A stretch of DNA of 36,297 nt. Origin: Haplomitrium mnioides. Lineage: Eukaryota; Marchantiophyta; Haplomitriopsida; Calobryales. Positions 22,101 to 33,709 of the stretch are shown in pieces (position 1 is the stretch's first letter; each line of letters starts with the position of its first letter). The translations under genes were made by a program, and so were the position numbers. The notes beneath the pieces were generated by a model that searched no databases, had not been told where the DNA came from, and saw only the letters and a program-made list of their open reading frames with translations. The stretch spans positions 1 to 36,297 of the forward strand of contig JBNGIS010011554.1 of assembly GCA_049999725.1 (NCBI GenBank), written 5' to 3'.

Positions 22101-24076
22101 AGCGCATTGTGAAGACTGCACTCTGTTGGTGTAGTTTGTAATCTGTGGAGGTTTTGCTGTAGACTCTTGCTTTCCATTGGTTATCATCATATGTTAGTGT
22201 GATTTTTCGTACTTTCCACAGCTTCATAGCTATGTTTCTCAGTGACTTTAGCGGCATCTAGGTTGTCTCTGATAGTTTTTCTCTTGAATGTATGCTTCAC
22301 AAGAGAAAACTTAAGTGAAAGGAATAATGTCACAAGCTGGTGCTTGAGGTTCTTGGTGGAGTGCCACAGAGCAGCATGACTAGGTTTTCCAGTCACTTCC
22401 GGAAAGTGGGATAAACTTGTTGCAAATATTCCTATAATGTTGTTCTCCGTGGTCGGAGTATAGTGTTGTGCATAATCTGGACCTGCTGATGAAACACGCA
22501 GGAAGTTGCTTCAACTTGTCTCTCACACACATGGTGACTCTAATTGGGCCGAACCTTATTGAAGACGAAACTCTACCATGCAGTAGTTATCTGGCTTACC
22601 AGAAATTGCAAAGTTTTTGAGGACTGTGTCACTAAGATTATCCCACAGCCTAAAAAAGAGCATATGGGGTGGGCTTTTCCTAGACTGTTGCAACTTCCAT
22701 GTGCTGACTATCATATGTTGGTGCGATTTTTTTACCTTCCAAGTCTGCATGGCTATGGTTCTCCACTCTTATATGTGTGTGAGTGCTTGTGCACCTCTTA
22801 TCCCTTCGAGTGTTTCTGGGTTAGCTCACAGCTCTCGTCTGTCATCCAATGGGGTCTCTGGATGCTTTGTATCTCCAGAAGTAGATCTATCTGCCACCTA
22901 TCGACATTGTGAAACTGCCCTCTAAGTTTTTCGTAGACTATTGCAGCTTCCATTTATTTGTTTGTGGTTATTTTTACTTCCCACAACTTCATAACTATCT
23001 CACTCCCTGTACTTTGTACACCCATGATTCTGCTGATCTGCAAGAGTATATTTCAATTCTCCAGATTGGAATCCATATTCCCTAGTTATAGGAGTTGAGT
23101 GCAAAATACCAAAGAAAGGCACCTGCCTGGTGTGTATATCAGGGCACAGAGGATGGCACAATTCTATCCCTTTCAAATTATCTATCCTCTAGCTAAAATT
23201 TTGCCCTTTACACTTTTGTGTTGTGTACCATAGGAAGCTGCTTCAGAAGTGGTTTCAGTGGGTTGTATCTGTGAAGAAAATAAGTAAGGAATCTGGTATA
23301 GTAGCATTGCCTTTCGATGTCTAGTTGGCTTGACTGTCCGGAGCAATTCACAACTTTCTTCTATATATGCGATGGCTTGAACTAAGTCAACTCTTTTGTT
23401 CATCTGCAGGTGAAAGGAAAAGCTGCCATAGATGTTGTGTGCAATCCCCTAGGGAAGTCGGGAGGTGCTCTGATTCAGCAATTTCTAATTCTTAGTTTTG
23501 GGTCCCTTTCACAATCTACTCCATATCTCGGTGCCATTTTGTTGGCTATTGTGTTGGCATGGTTAAATGCAGCTCGCTCTTTGGATAGCCAATTCACTCC
23601 GCTGGTGCAGAAGGATCTGAAGGATAGGTTGCTAGAAGGGAAACTGTCAGCCATTTCTTCAGCAATAACGGGAAAATTTAAAGCTAAACGAGAGGTAATA
23701 CATTTTCATTTGGGAGGAGAGGAGCTAGTGGATGTGAAGATGTATGCTGGACTTGTTCATGTTTTGTAGTTATTAGCACAAGAGAAATCGCATTGAATTG
23801 AAAAGAAGCTCAGTGGAATGCAAGACTAAATGATAATGTGTTACCTGGCTTTGGGATCTGCAGGTGACTTACCGGTTTGTGAGTGTGCTTAATGAACAAG
23901 GTTTCATTGAGGGAAGGTATGTTCCTGTTTGGGATGGACAAGGTGTGGTTCCTGGTGCATCTGCCAAGTCTGTGAAGCCAGGTAAGACGAGTAATGTTGA
24001 TGCATCTGATCACGCAGATGGTGAAGCAAAAGGGGACATGGATACTCCTTCCCCTGAACCTGCCTCTGTCATATAA
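19136..24076 (+). CDS. NTT: Plastid ATP/ADP carrier protein (NTT/TLC family)
   Basis: An inner-envelope nucleotide transporter that imports ATP into plastids in exchange for ADP and phosphate. Exons: 19136-19951, 20970-21236, 21406-21552, 21674-22021, 23410-23694, 23864-24076; all introns GT-AG in phase 0; 691 aa. A transit peptide of about 90 residues (MQAMRALTPASTQAW) precedes the TLC core, whose hallmarks are NYTILRDTKDVLVVTAKGS, LPMAIGFMVIYTKLSN, MAELWGSVVVSVLFWGFANQ, GLGANVALIFSGRTVKYFS, VEVTWKSKLK, GDFSTYTG, KSAKYSLFDPCKEMAYIPLD and CNPLGKSGGALIQQF. Multiple hydrophobic helices fit the usual 11-12 spans. Exon 6 encodes a soluble C-terminal extension (VTYRFVSVLNEQGF onward) longer than the acidic tail I recall for Arabidopsis NTT1. 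Introns 1 (1.0 kb) and 4 (1.4 kb) are long. Confidence 0.96.
22103..23005. repeat. Diverged repeat units inside NTT intron 4
   Basis: Three related stretches begin AGACTCTTGC (22161), AGACTGTTGC (22682) and AGACTATTGC (22935). Each continues with CTTCCAT-like, TTATTTTTACTTCC-like and TTCATAGCTAT-like segments. The first and third are also preceded by CATTGTGAA (22106, 22906) and a CTGC-CTCT segment. This looks like an old, partly decayed internal duplication. No open frame or terminal repeat marks a known transposon. Confidence 0.6.
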
Positions 24077-26113
24077 AAGAGTAGAATAGTTCCATTTGCC
24101 GAGTCTTTGTTTTAATTTTTTATTCTTCTACAAGAGGCTGGTTTGGTTCGCAGCTTAAAGTTATAAGAGCTATCTCCAGGTCCATTGTGGATTTGGATAA
24201 GGCAAGAGGAAATGAGGTAAGCTCAGGAGGTCTCTCGCTGTCAGTCGCCACTGGCACAGTTTTGCAGTATAAAATTAACGATAATAATGGAGAAAAAGAA
24301 ACATCGAGCAGCTTGGTCTCATGCTCATTTAAACCGACGATGGACTTTTAGTTGACCAATTGTAGAGGTGAAATGAAATAACCTGGTGTGAGATGAGGAA
24401 CGGGTAGAGGTGGTGCAGATGTGCCCCCAATCAAACTCTGCTTTCTTTTGGTACCAATTCAAAGCATGCAGATCAGATACTATCCTTATAACTTAAGTGA
24501 GCAGGATAGAATTTAGCCTTCTGTGAATGGAGATAATGGAAACTGCAACAGGGGAATCTGAAACCTGTGAAGGTACTCGAATTAGGACCGGAAACACTTC
24601 GCTACAAAACTAGAGACACTCCGGAAGGAACGCGTGGACAGGCATAACTGAAACGGGGAATAGATCCCAATTGATATTGACGACATACGAAACTAACATA
24701 GAATAGGAACTTGACAGGGAAATTCACAGTCGCAGAGAGACTTGCAGTGCATATGGTTATGGTGCTGCATAGTGATCATGGTATATACAGCTGTGAACTG
24801 TTATAGAATTTAGTCATTAAATAAAGCCTCCTAGTAGCAGCCACATAAAAGACGCCTGGAACAACAAAGGGGATTTTTCACCTGCCTGACATGGCATATC
24901 TGAAAGCTGAAACGCCAGATCAATAATTGAAACGCGGTATGACATTCGCGGACATACAAATGCATATTGATCAGCACCAAGAAAAGGAGGCGTGAACGAT
25001 GGATAAAATGAGAATGTGAAACTCGAATGGAGACTTGAAGATTGTCCCGTTCAAGAGAGACGACTGTCATAGAATGCTAGGAACATTGAAACTCCCTTTC
25101 TGATCATATTCTACTCAAAATGTGAGGAATTAATTCGAACACTGCAAACTGCACTGCCCCTTACCCACAGGAGTTTCGTTTGATTTGAGCACGAAAGAGC
25201 AAAATGAGCATTGTTACGCACCGATAAATTATTTAATTTCAAAATGAAGAAAAATTAGTAACAAAAGGAAATTGCGCAGTTACTTTGATTCTCAAAAGAA
25301 GATACCCATATTCATTCATCACACCAGCACAAACAATAATTTTGAAATACGCAAAGAATATTTTTGAAATATCCATGTGAGCGGATCCGCTCTGAATGTA
25401 CATATTGTGTCAGCCACAGGAAGGGAATGTTTTTGGGAGGAAAGCCAGGAAACTCAAGATGTAGGATGAGGAAAACGAGAGAGCTACAAATTGGTGGGGA
25501 GGGGATAATTTACCAATGGTTCAGTTCGTGTCTTCACAAATGGATTTACAATCTTCTTCTCAAGAATCCTCTTCATGCAGGAATGGAGTGGCATGGGACT
25601 TGTCCCTGTCCATCAATTGATGCTTGACTGGGCATATCCCCACAGGCGACATAATTCAAAACTTATTACGTCCATCGCCTACATGGAACAAACCATTCCC
25701 AAATCCGTTCACATAAGCCACATCAAGCTAGTATCTTTGCACTTTATTTAGGAAAAAGACGAAAAAGTTGCTGGCAGAATCAATTTCTTAATGGAGGGAG
25801 GACAAACAGATTACAAAGGCCGAATCAGATGAGCTGAAGATCGACAGATGAGCTGCAAATATGACCTCCCATATAAAATTACAGAACTTCCCAAACATCA
25901 TGTTTGTACACATGGACACATGGTTACTAAGATGCCCCTACTGCATTAAAATATCAAAATTGCAGGGGTAAATTTCTTGATCCTAAGCACGAACACTGTA
26001 CAGGACTGCCACTTTTTTGTTTAATGAACCGTGCTGATGAAAAGTTGCATGAATGTAGAAGTAAAGGCTTATGGAAAACTTAAGTCCTTATTTGATACTT
26101 ATGTCAGATCTTT
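24077..26113. other. Convergent intergenic region of 2.0 kb
   Basis: Lies between the stop codons of NTT (+) and AMP deaminase (-) and should contain both 3' UTRs. No supported gene is present. The longest frames (24831-25070 minus, 25364-25627 plus) have no domain or splice partner. Confidence 0.55.
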
Positions 26114-29100
26114 TCAAGATTCGTACTCATCAGGTATTTGGGCGTCCCCGAGAAACACATAGAGGAGTTCCTCCTTCCACACCTGCATTTTTAACAGTTC
26201 AATCCAAAACTGGCAAAGTTAATGCATCTAAAACTTTTATATCAATTCTACAAATTCAACCTTGGGCTTTTGCTTCTTTCAAACAATACCTCATGCCGAA
26301 ACTCCACTCGCATGTGTGGAACATTAGTCTTGTGAATATCATTTCCCTCTGGACCCCTTTTATAATAGTTTTTTCCAACCCAATGTGCCTACCCACCAAA
26401 CCCAAATCAAGGAACAAATATCTTCGTCAGCTATTCATTGTTATACAAAAGGAGTAATTTATCGAAATTTGTCTAAACTCTGGGGAACAGAAAAATCATT
26501 CATATAATGCCTAACAAAATAGCATAGACATGCAGAAATATACCTTCATTGGGTGGAAAAAACCTGACTGATACACCGAGTTTCTTGCAATCTCACACAG
26601 GTCACATGCACTCAGCTTCCAAACCTACAATAGTCCATGATCAAGTTGCCCAAAATGTAAAAATTTCACTGATTTCTTAGCATGAAAAACAGGCTTGTTC
26701 CTTAAAAACTGGTTACATACCCATAAAAATCAAAACATCAGATTGTTATATCACTTCAGCACTATTCTACCGAGTCACTATACTATAGTCCAATCGAGGG
26801 AGATACAAACCTGGGCAGCAATGCTATACTCCTCCACAAGAGGCTCCTTTGTGAGATGGATTTGTAGTGGATCATCTGTTGATAAGGACACATTCATGCC
26901 GCGAGAGAAAAACATTGGGAAAGGATTGCGATGGTAATCCAGAAAGAGTGAATTGTTGCTAAGAGGAGACATAGCCAAACCAATCTGCATATACAACATT
27001 TTCTGTCATTCATGGAGTTATAGCCTGACGATGTACATATAGATTAAGATTACTAATCATGACAAGAAAAAAGGAACATGCTCTTGGGTATTTCATCACT
27101 CCAGCTAAGCCAAAAACCTTGCCCCAGGGTTTGAAATTTCAAATATACTTGGCTAAGATCAAGAAAACAAAAATTGGTTTCACCTGAGCAAGATAATATA
27201 GGTACTGGAGCCCCGGAGACTTGCGCAAATTATTTCCATGTGCTATGTTGTGGGCAAGAAGAAATGTGGCTGCCAAATGGTCCAAATCACCTGCCTGCGA
27301 GAAAATACCGAGCTCAAGTCTCTAATACACAATCTACAAGGAATGAGGGAACCATAAATCCCATGAACTAGTCCTTAGTGGGTTCTATAGACCTTCAAAC
27401 AAAACATAAATATAGCCATAGGCCTAGATAAGTTTGTTGGGGTTAGAGAGCTGTTCAATTTCAAAGACTCCTCTTCACTTGCCTCGCCTGAATGGGGCCG
27501 AAATTTGATTGTGGCCATTCCTTTCATCTCTCGCAGCTGCATTCAATAGGAATCCTCACTGTTAAATGCTAGATCACAGGCTGGTTAGGATTCAACCAGC
27601 AGTGCCCCAATAAAAAGAAAACCAAAATCACATGGAGAAGAGAAACTGCCAAACTTTACCTTATTAAGTGTGTAAAGATTTGCATAGACATAATAGGCCC
27701 AGTATGAATACGCGGGATTAAAAGGATTACTCCAATGCTCAGGAGTTTGCATATGCTTTGTAGGTCTCCTTTCAGGCTTGCTCTCATCATCTACCATGTC
27801 AAAGCCTACAACCTGAAGAATGCACAAGACTTTAACAAACTTAGTCATACAGTGTCAACAGCAATTCTTGTTCACATCACAGACCAGCTAACACCAATAC
27901 AAAACTCAACTCACCTGTTTGAGAAAAACATGGAGCTGAGGATGAGAAGCAGGATCAATTGTAACTTCAAAGAGAGGAGTGAAAACATTTTCCAGAATTG
28001 ACTGAAATGATGTTACTATTCCCATTTCTTTGTACACATTATATAAACGGGGCAACTGCATCCACATAGACTTTCATTAACTCACACATTTTTCATGTGA
28101 ATGAATTAGCAAACATTCAGATTACCATCTCCAGATACGTTTCAGAATGAAAAATAAAAATCCAATTTGGGAAAAAAACATTAACATGTATCAGGAATTA
28201 TAAGTGCGCCCACCTGTATAAGCCAGAGAACGTTTTCACTGTACAGTTCATAGTTAACGATCCAACTTGCCAACTGGTCCCACTCACTTTGCTTTCTGCC
28301 ATAAATTGATATCCTATACTCTGCCATCTGGAATGCTCATAAAGTAAAGAGCCAGAAAGATTAGGCATTGACTAACCTAAGTTTCCGACACAGCTTACAA
28401 AGTGCCCCCATTGTTATTGAGCAGAGGACAGTTCCCACCTGGTATTTGCTTGCACCAAGGTCTGAGAACACTTGTTTAGTAAGCTCAGCCAAAAATCGTC
28501 CTGTGACATCAAACAATTAGGAACAACAAAATATGAGAGCAAGGACACAACATTCCTGAGTGAAGTTACTCAAGACAGTTGTTTAAATACTACTCAACCT
28601 ACTCATCTTGTATGTGGTGGTACTTCTTTTAGCAGGGGAAAAATCAATGTTACCTTGAATAAGATTGTCCTGTTTCAAAAATATCTCCCTCAACCTGCTC
28701 TGACCACAAGGATTATACTTGAGGTTGAATTTGTCAAACCGATGAAATGTGTTTTTATCAGCATGTACATCAAGAAGATCCACGTTCAAGTCATATCTGT
28801 TCATTAAAAACAAAATATAACCATCAGTGAATTATTCAAAACTTGTCTAAACGAAAATAACCAGCAAGCAGAGTTAAATCTGCCAATTGTCACTTCAACA
28901 GTAAAGGTCAACTTACCCAGTTAAATCCAGGCTCTCAAACACCTCCCTCAAAGTAAGATATTTTCCATCCCGGAAGATGACCACCTACACAACATACATA
29001 TACCCTTACAAGTATTAAAAAACTCCAGAGGTTCAAACACAAGAAGCCAAGCATAAATAATCAAGTTGGCTCTGATTTCATTGATGTTAGCTGGTCTGTT

Positions 29101-32100
29101 GTTGACAGCAATTCATGTTCACATAACAGACCAGCTAACAGCTACCTATATGCCAACAAAGTGCAGACTGACACACAAATGATTCAATAAATAAAAAGGT
29201 AAAAATAAAGCAGCACAGTGCTGCACATAGTGTTTATCATTCGCTTGCCATAGAAATCATGAGTGGACAGAACACTACTACTTTCCCGCAGACTTTGTCA
29301 GTCCCCAGCTGATACAAGTCATCCCAATGGCAAAACATACTGTCCCAATTTTCTCACGCTTTTCCAGAAGTGGTGGATTAACATGTGATGACCACCTATA
29401 CCAAGCACAAAACCCCTACCATGAACTGTGCATTCCAGTACACATGGAATAAGGTTCTAGACAGAGAATACCCTAACTAAGATCCAGTACACTAATAATG
29501 TACCAAACAAAATGTGTACATATTTTTCTAGTAGCAATACATATAAATCCTATAACTACTGCAAGCCCGAGTGGTATTTCCTGTCCGTTTTTCTGAACAG
29601 TTCTAAACTTCATATTAGAAATGGTAGCGTGTCAAATTGCACCTCGTCAGGTTCCTTCCGCAGTTTTGATTTGATGAAGCGTAGCAAATGCTTCTGGTTC
29701 ATACATGAAGAGTGATGAACATGTGTATCCACCTTTCTAACATTGTACAAGTCTCTATGTGGAGCACTTTTCTGAGCAAGAAACTCACGATCTGCATTCA
29801 GCATTAAATGCAAACTAAACTTCTGCAACCAGGCAGAAAACAACTTGTGTTATCTTTCAGCCTGTACAAGTTGATGATCAAGTATATGTGTCTACACATT
29901 TATCCTTATAAGTAATAAGATACTTCTACACTTACAGGACTACAGCAAGAAAATACTAATGCAAAACAAATATCACCCATGCTGTATGTTCTTTGTGCAT
30001 GGGTTAGCTCTCTATCACGCCTACATTTCATACCACATTGTTTCTTTTAGTTTAAAGCACCTGTTCCAGTAAACGCAGCCGATGATGACATAATGTTCGT
30101 ACATTCCCCAACGAAATGATTCGCAAAATTCGATGCATGTCAGTGAAAAATGACGTGGCATCTATCACTGGGAATAACTCTTCTTCAGCTGAGAGATCAA
30201 AATAATCTAGTTAACATAAGTACTGAGCCCCAATTTCATGTTGGAAACATATTAACCATTGTCTATTTCTATTGAGTAGTATTTATTTTTGCCTTTCTCA
30301 CAGGCTATCTAGGCTATTTTCTGCACCTAGTGTGTGTGTGGAACTAAAGGTTTTAACACTCATCTGGCACAAACGCAACGAGCTAGACATGCACCCTGAG
30401 CATGCATAAACCAAAGGAATCAACAATGTTCTATTCAGGTGACCATATTTATATTACATCGTTTTTCTTCAAACAACACTTGCACACTTCACTTAGGAGA
30501 GGTGAGGTGTGTGGCTGACCTCCTTCATGTGCATAAACACGAATCACGCCATCAACCATGTTAAAATGATGCTGCACCACACAGCCAATTTTTTTAACTT
30601 CACTTCAAGCCACATGAGAGTCAAGTTCATGCCTCACGTTCAGTCAGAAAAGTCTCGGTGCTCAGCTACAACTGCATTAACAGAGCATGAATAACTAAAT
30701 TGTCGTGATATCTCAAAATCAAATCTGATGGAAAAATTTTCAACAAGCTGCATCAAATATTTGGCTTACCATAGAGGCAGGCAAAGGCTCATAATGAAAT
30801 GGATCTGGATTTGGTTTTGGTGTGCTGGGTTCAGTAATCTCTTCCCTATCCCAAGGATGAAGATTTTCTCGGAACACATACTTCTCCCTGAGCTGCAGAC
30901 ACTCTTGCATAAGCGAACACACTTCCTCCTCCTCTGGAGATGGTGCCTCTGGTTATGTGAACAACACCACGTAAGTACCCCTTTACTTGTAATTAACTGC
31001 GAGTCAATTTGCTGGAGACCAGGGCTTACTTCTAGATTTATAAAGGTTACTTGAAACTACTAGCCGTACAAGGACCGGAGCTCTGAAATAATTAAGACCA
31101 GGTCGGCATTCACCAATTCGATTGGCAGAACCAATACCTATCAAAGCTACATTCATCCAAGTACAAGGAGGTGTAATGCCCCATTTCATACCTATGGGTG
31201 TTACATTCAGCCGAACGAACGTCTCTTGCTCAGGCTCTTTACGTAGAATATCAGCAGCCACAGGATCCGGTGCATGCATACCATGAAGGTCCCCAGGTAT
31301 GCTGTGAGATCTGATCATGTTCGCTGCGATCTTCTCCACATTACGTTCACTAACAGGAGATTTTGGCTTCACAGGTTCCTCCTCCTTGCAACCAAAAGAG
31401 TTCAGTATCGTACCCGACTAGAAAATCGTCAGAACAATAAACATTTAGTAATCAGGATATCCTCACCATTTCACTTTCTGTCAATGGATCTGGTTGTGGC
31501 AAGTGTCCGTCCACATCCTCATCTGCAATTAAGAAGTTTTGCTCATCTTCGTTGTGGATGACATGGTCTTCTTCGTCTGAACCTTCCATGGTATCGAAAA
31601 CTCCTCCCCCAACAGGCGATCCAGGGGTGGTGGGTCTTACGACCAGTACAGGTCGAGTTACTGGGCCAGATGCTTTGCCACCTAGTTGCAAACAGAGGCA
31701 TTCAGCATTAAAGCAACTGGTGTGCGCCTTGAGAGTCAGAGTGTACAGCGTATCTCTCTGCGTGTGAGAGATATCAGATAATCAGACTTTCAACATGTGT
31801 CCTGCTCGTTCGGCGATTTCATACAACGATTGCGAACAGGAAAGCATGCGTTACAGGACAGTGAAACACACACAGTGAGTGATGAGATCATGCTTTCAAC
31901 GTGTGTCCCTGGAGATGATAATGTCAGAGAAATGTACAGTTTCGTCAGACGTAACTGGCGACAGAACAAGTCTTAATCCGGGAGAATATCCGGCCCCCCT
32001 TGTCAGCTTTTCAAAATTGTTTTCAAATTCCCATTCAAAGTCCCCTTATATTCTTATCCAAAGATTCTTCTGCGAACTTTTCCGCCTTTTATTATCGATC

Positions 32101-32668
32101 TCTCTCGCTACCGCTTTAGGGTTTTATCAACGAATTTATATTCAATGCAAGACGAGAAAAAGTACAATCCTTGGAGCAGAACGCAAACTAACAAATGGTT
32201 ATCGAGAAAAGACTTCGAAGAAAAAAAAACCAACAACATAATCCTACCATCGTCGGGACATGTTTGAACCCTAGGAAGTCCATGAGGAACGACACTCATA
32301 GCTGCAAAGCATGGTGGTGGTACTGCTCTCTCCAAACAAGAGGTTGGAGATCTTGTTCTAAGATCCCAGAGGGACTTCCCATTTTCTATGTTGGCAAAAG
32401 AGTATATTTCCGGAAGAGGGGTTGAGCTTCCGAGTGTGGGATCCGTACTGCTCTCTTTCTGACGTCGTTGCCGCAATGCGTTTTTCTTATGCTTTCGTTT
32501 TTGCTCCAAAAACTCCAAATCCAATTTCGTCATCTTTGTGATTTCATCCAACGCACGTTTGTGAAGCCAAAACGCTGAAGCTCCAGCAATTGCCGCTCCT
32601 ATCACAGTAGCTATACAAAGAGATAACCAAGTCGCACTAGTACCTGATTCCATAATCTTCTCCTGCAT
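26114..32668 (-). CDS. AMPD: AMP deaminase (FAC1/AMPD type)
   Basis: Deaminates AMP to IMP in purine interconversion; Arabidopsis FAC1 is essential for embryogenesis. Exons: 32668-32248, 31681-31467, 31384-31192, 30948-30770, 30571-30520, 30182-30061, 29822-29643, 28984-28917, 28796-28654, 28500-28439, 28327-28214, 28055-27915, 27812-27660, 27536-27483, 27294-27184, 26984-26811, 26624-26544, 26388-26290, 26182-26114. Phases close to 876 aa; starting at the ATG at 32653 gives 871. An N-terminal membrane anchor (about 12-35) is followed by a variable basic/acidic region, then [13 protein letters not shown] and [17 protein letters not shown]. Catalytic motifs are VDTHVHH (metal-binding His 428 and 430), [31 protein letters not shown] (698-702), [12 protein letters not shown] and SLSTDDPLQ (Asp 773/774). 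The intron splitting GE|AGD has a GC donor (AG|GCAAGT). All other introns are GT-AG. It is divergent from the PPR gene. Confidence 0.97.
27856..27892. repeat. Partial second copy of the foldback element (AMPD intron 12)
   Basis: The stretch CAACAGCAATTCTTGTTCAC followed by ATCACAGACCAGCTAAC matches the loop and right arm at 29103-29139 with three or four mismatches; the left arm is absent. It occupies over a third of a 102-bp intron. Confidence 0.8.
29086..29139. repeat. Foldback element, 15-bp perfect arms (AMPD intron 7)
   Basis: GTTAGCTGGTCTGTT and its exact reverse complement AACAGACCAGCTAAC flank a 24-nt loop. The right arm plus loop recurs with few differences at 27856-27892 in another intron of the same gene. 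The form suggests a very small MITE-like or foldback element or its solo remnant. No target-site duplication is obvious. Confidence 0.85.
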
Positions 32669-33709
32669 TATCTAACTATTCTCGGAAAAACTTTCACTGC
32701 TTTGCCCACAATGTTTCACAATCGAAGCTGCACAAAACATAGCCAACAGCGCATCTCGTGTTTGGAAAACTTAACACTCCTTTGATCTTGTAACACGTCC
32801 ACGCGCATTCGCTGTGATTGCTTGACTTTTGACACAAGTTCATTCTACACTACGCTGCTCAACGCTTCTTTTGCAATTAGGGTTTACGCTACGGTACTGG
32901 TGGTTTATGTTAGAAAGTTTTGGTAATCTCTTAATTAGGAGAAAGCAAAAGGAAGCAACAAGCCTGTGGAATTTCAAACGAAGACCACCATGACAGAGTG
33001 TTGGCGGATGCGAGTTTGTTAAGGTTGAAGGTATTAGAGATGCGGTTTCTGTAGATGTTCTGGTGGTGATGAAGGTCGCGGACATTGTTCAAAGCTTTGG
33101 TAGAGATATAGTGTCTTTTGGGAGAAGTTGTACGATTGAGAGGCGTGACTACCACAATTTACTGTTGAAGCTCTTGAATCCGATTTGTAAGTTGTCGGAC
33201 AGAGAGAAAATTGTTTCAGGGACAGAGATCCATGCCACGAGGTCTCGACTTGTTTCTGGTGCAGCCCGATATACCAAGCGTAAGCATGGTGAGAGATTTT
33301 AATCACCTCTTCTTTCTGTTTAGAATAAGCTTTGAAGGAGCATCTCCATTAGGCTGAGGAACGCAGTCGACTGCTGTCGAATCCATGAAGACGAGATCAT
33401 AAGTTTTGACTTGTCTCACGCATTGTGGTAGACCACAGTAGTGTGGAAGAACATTGGCGACAACTCTTTTCAGATCCTTCCAAATGGTGGGACGAGACGA
33501 CTTACAAGGTGAAAATTCTATGACTATAAAAAAATAATCATTGGCTGCATTCTCCTTTTTGCAAATTGTAGTTCTGAAATAATTGCGCGAGAGAGTTCTG
33601 ATCGTCTTGATCTGGAATCCATGCTTGGATCCCTTGTTCTTAGGTGAACGTCAAGTATCCAGATTTCAAGCACAAGGAGACTGGGATTGGATTATGGATC
33701 AATGGGAGA
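32669..33709. other. Divergent AMPD/PPR region with possible PPR 5' exon
   Basis: About 1 kb between two divergent genes, presumably with both promoters. A plus-strand frame from the ATG at 33069 to 33302 encodes an Arg/Ser-rich N-terminus followed by YHNLLLKLLNPICKL and SGTEIHATRSRLVSG. These look like the start of a PPR L-type motif (LLxxC then G-x-x-IHA). It could be a 5' exon of the PPR gene, spliced from GTAAGC (33281) or GTGAGA (about 33290) to an AG near 33661. This is an inference; the junction is not certain. Confidence 0.4.
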
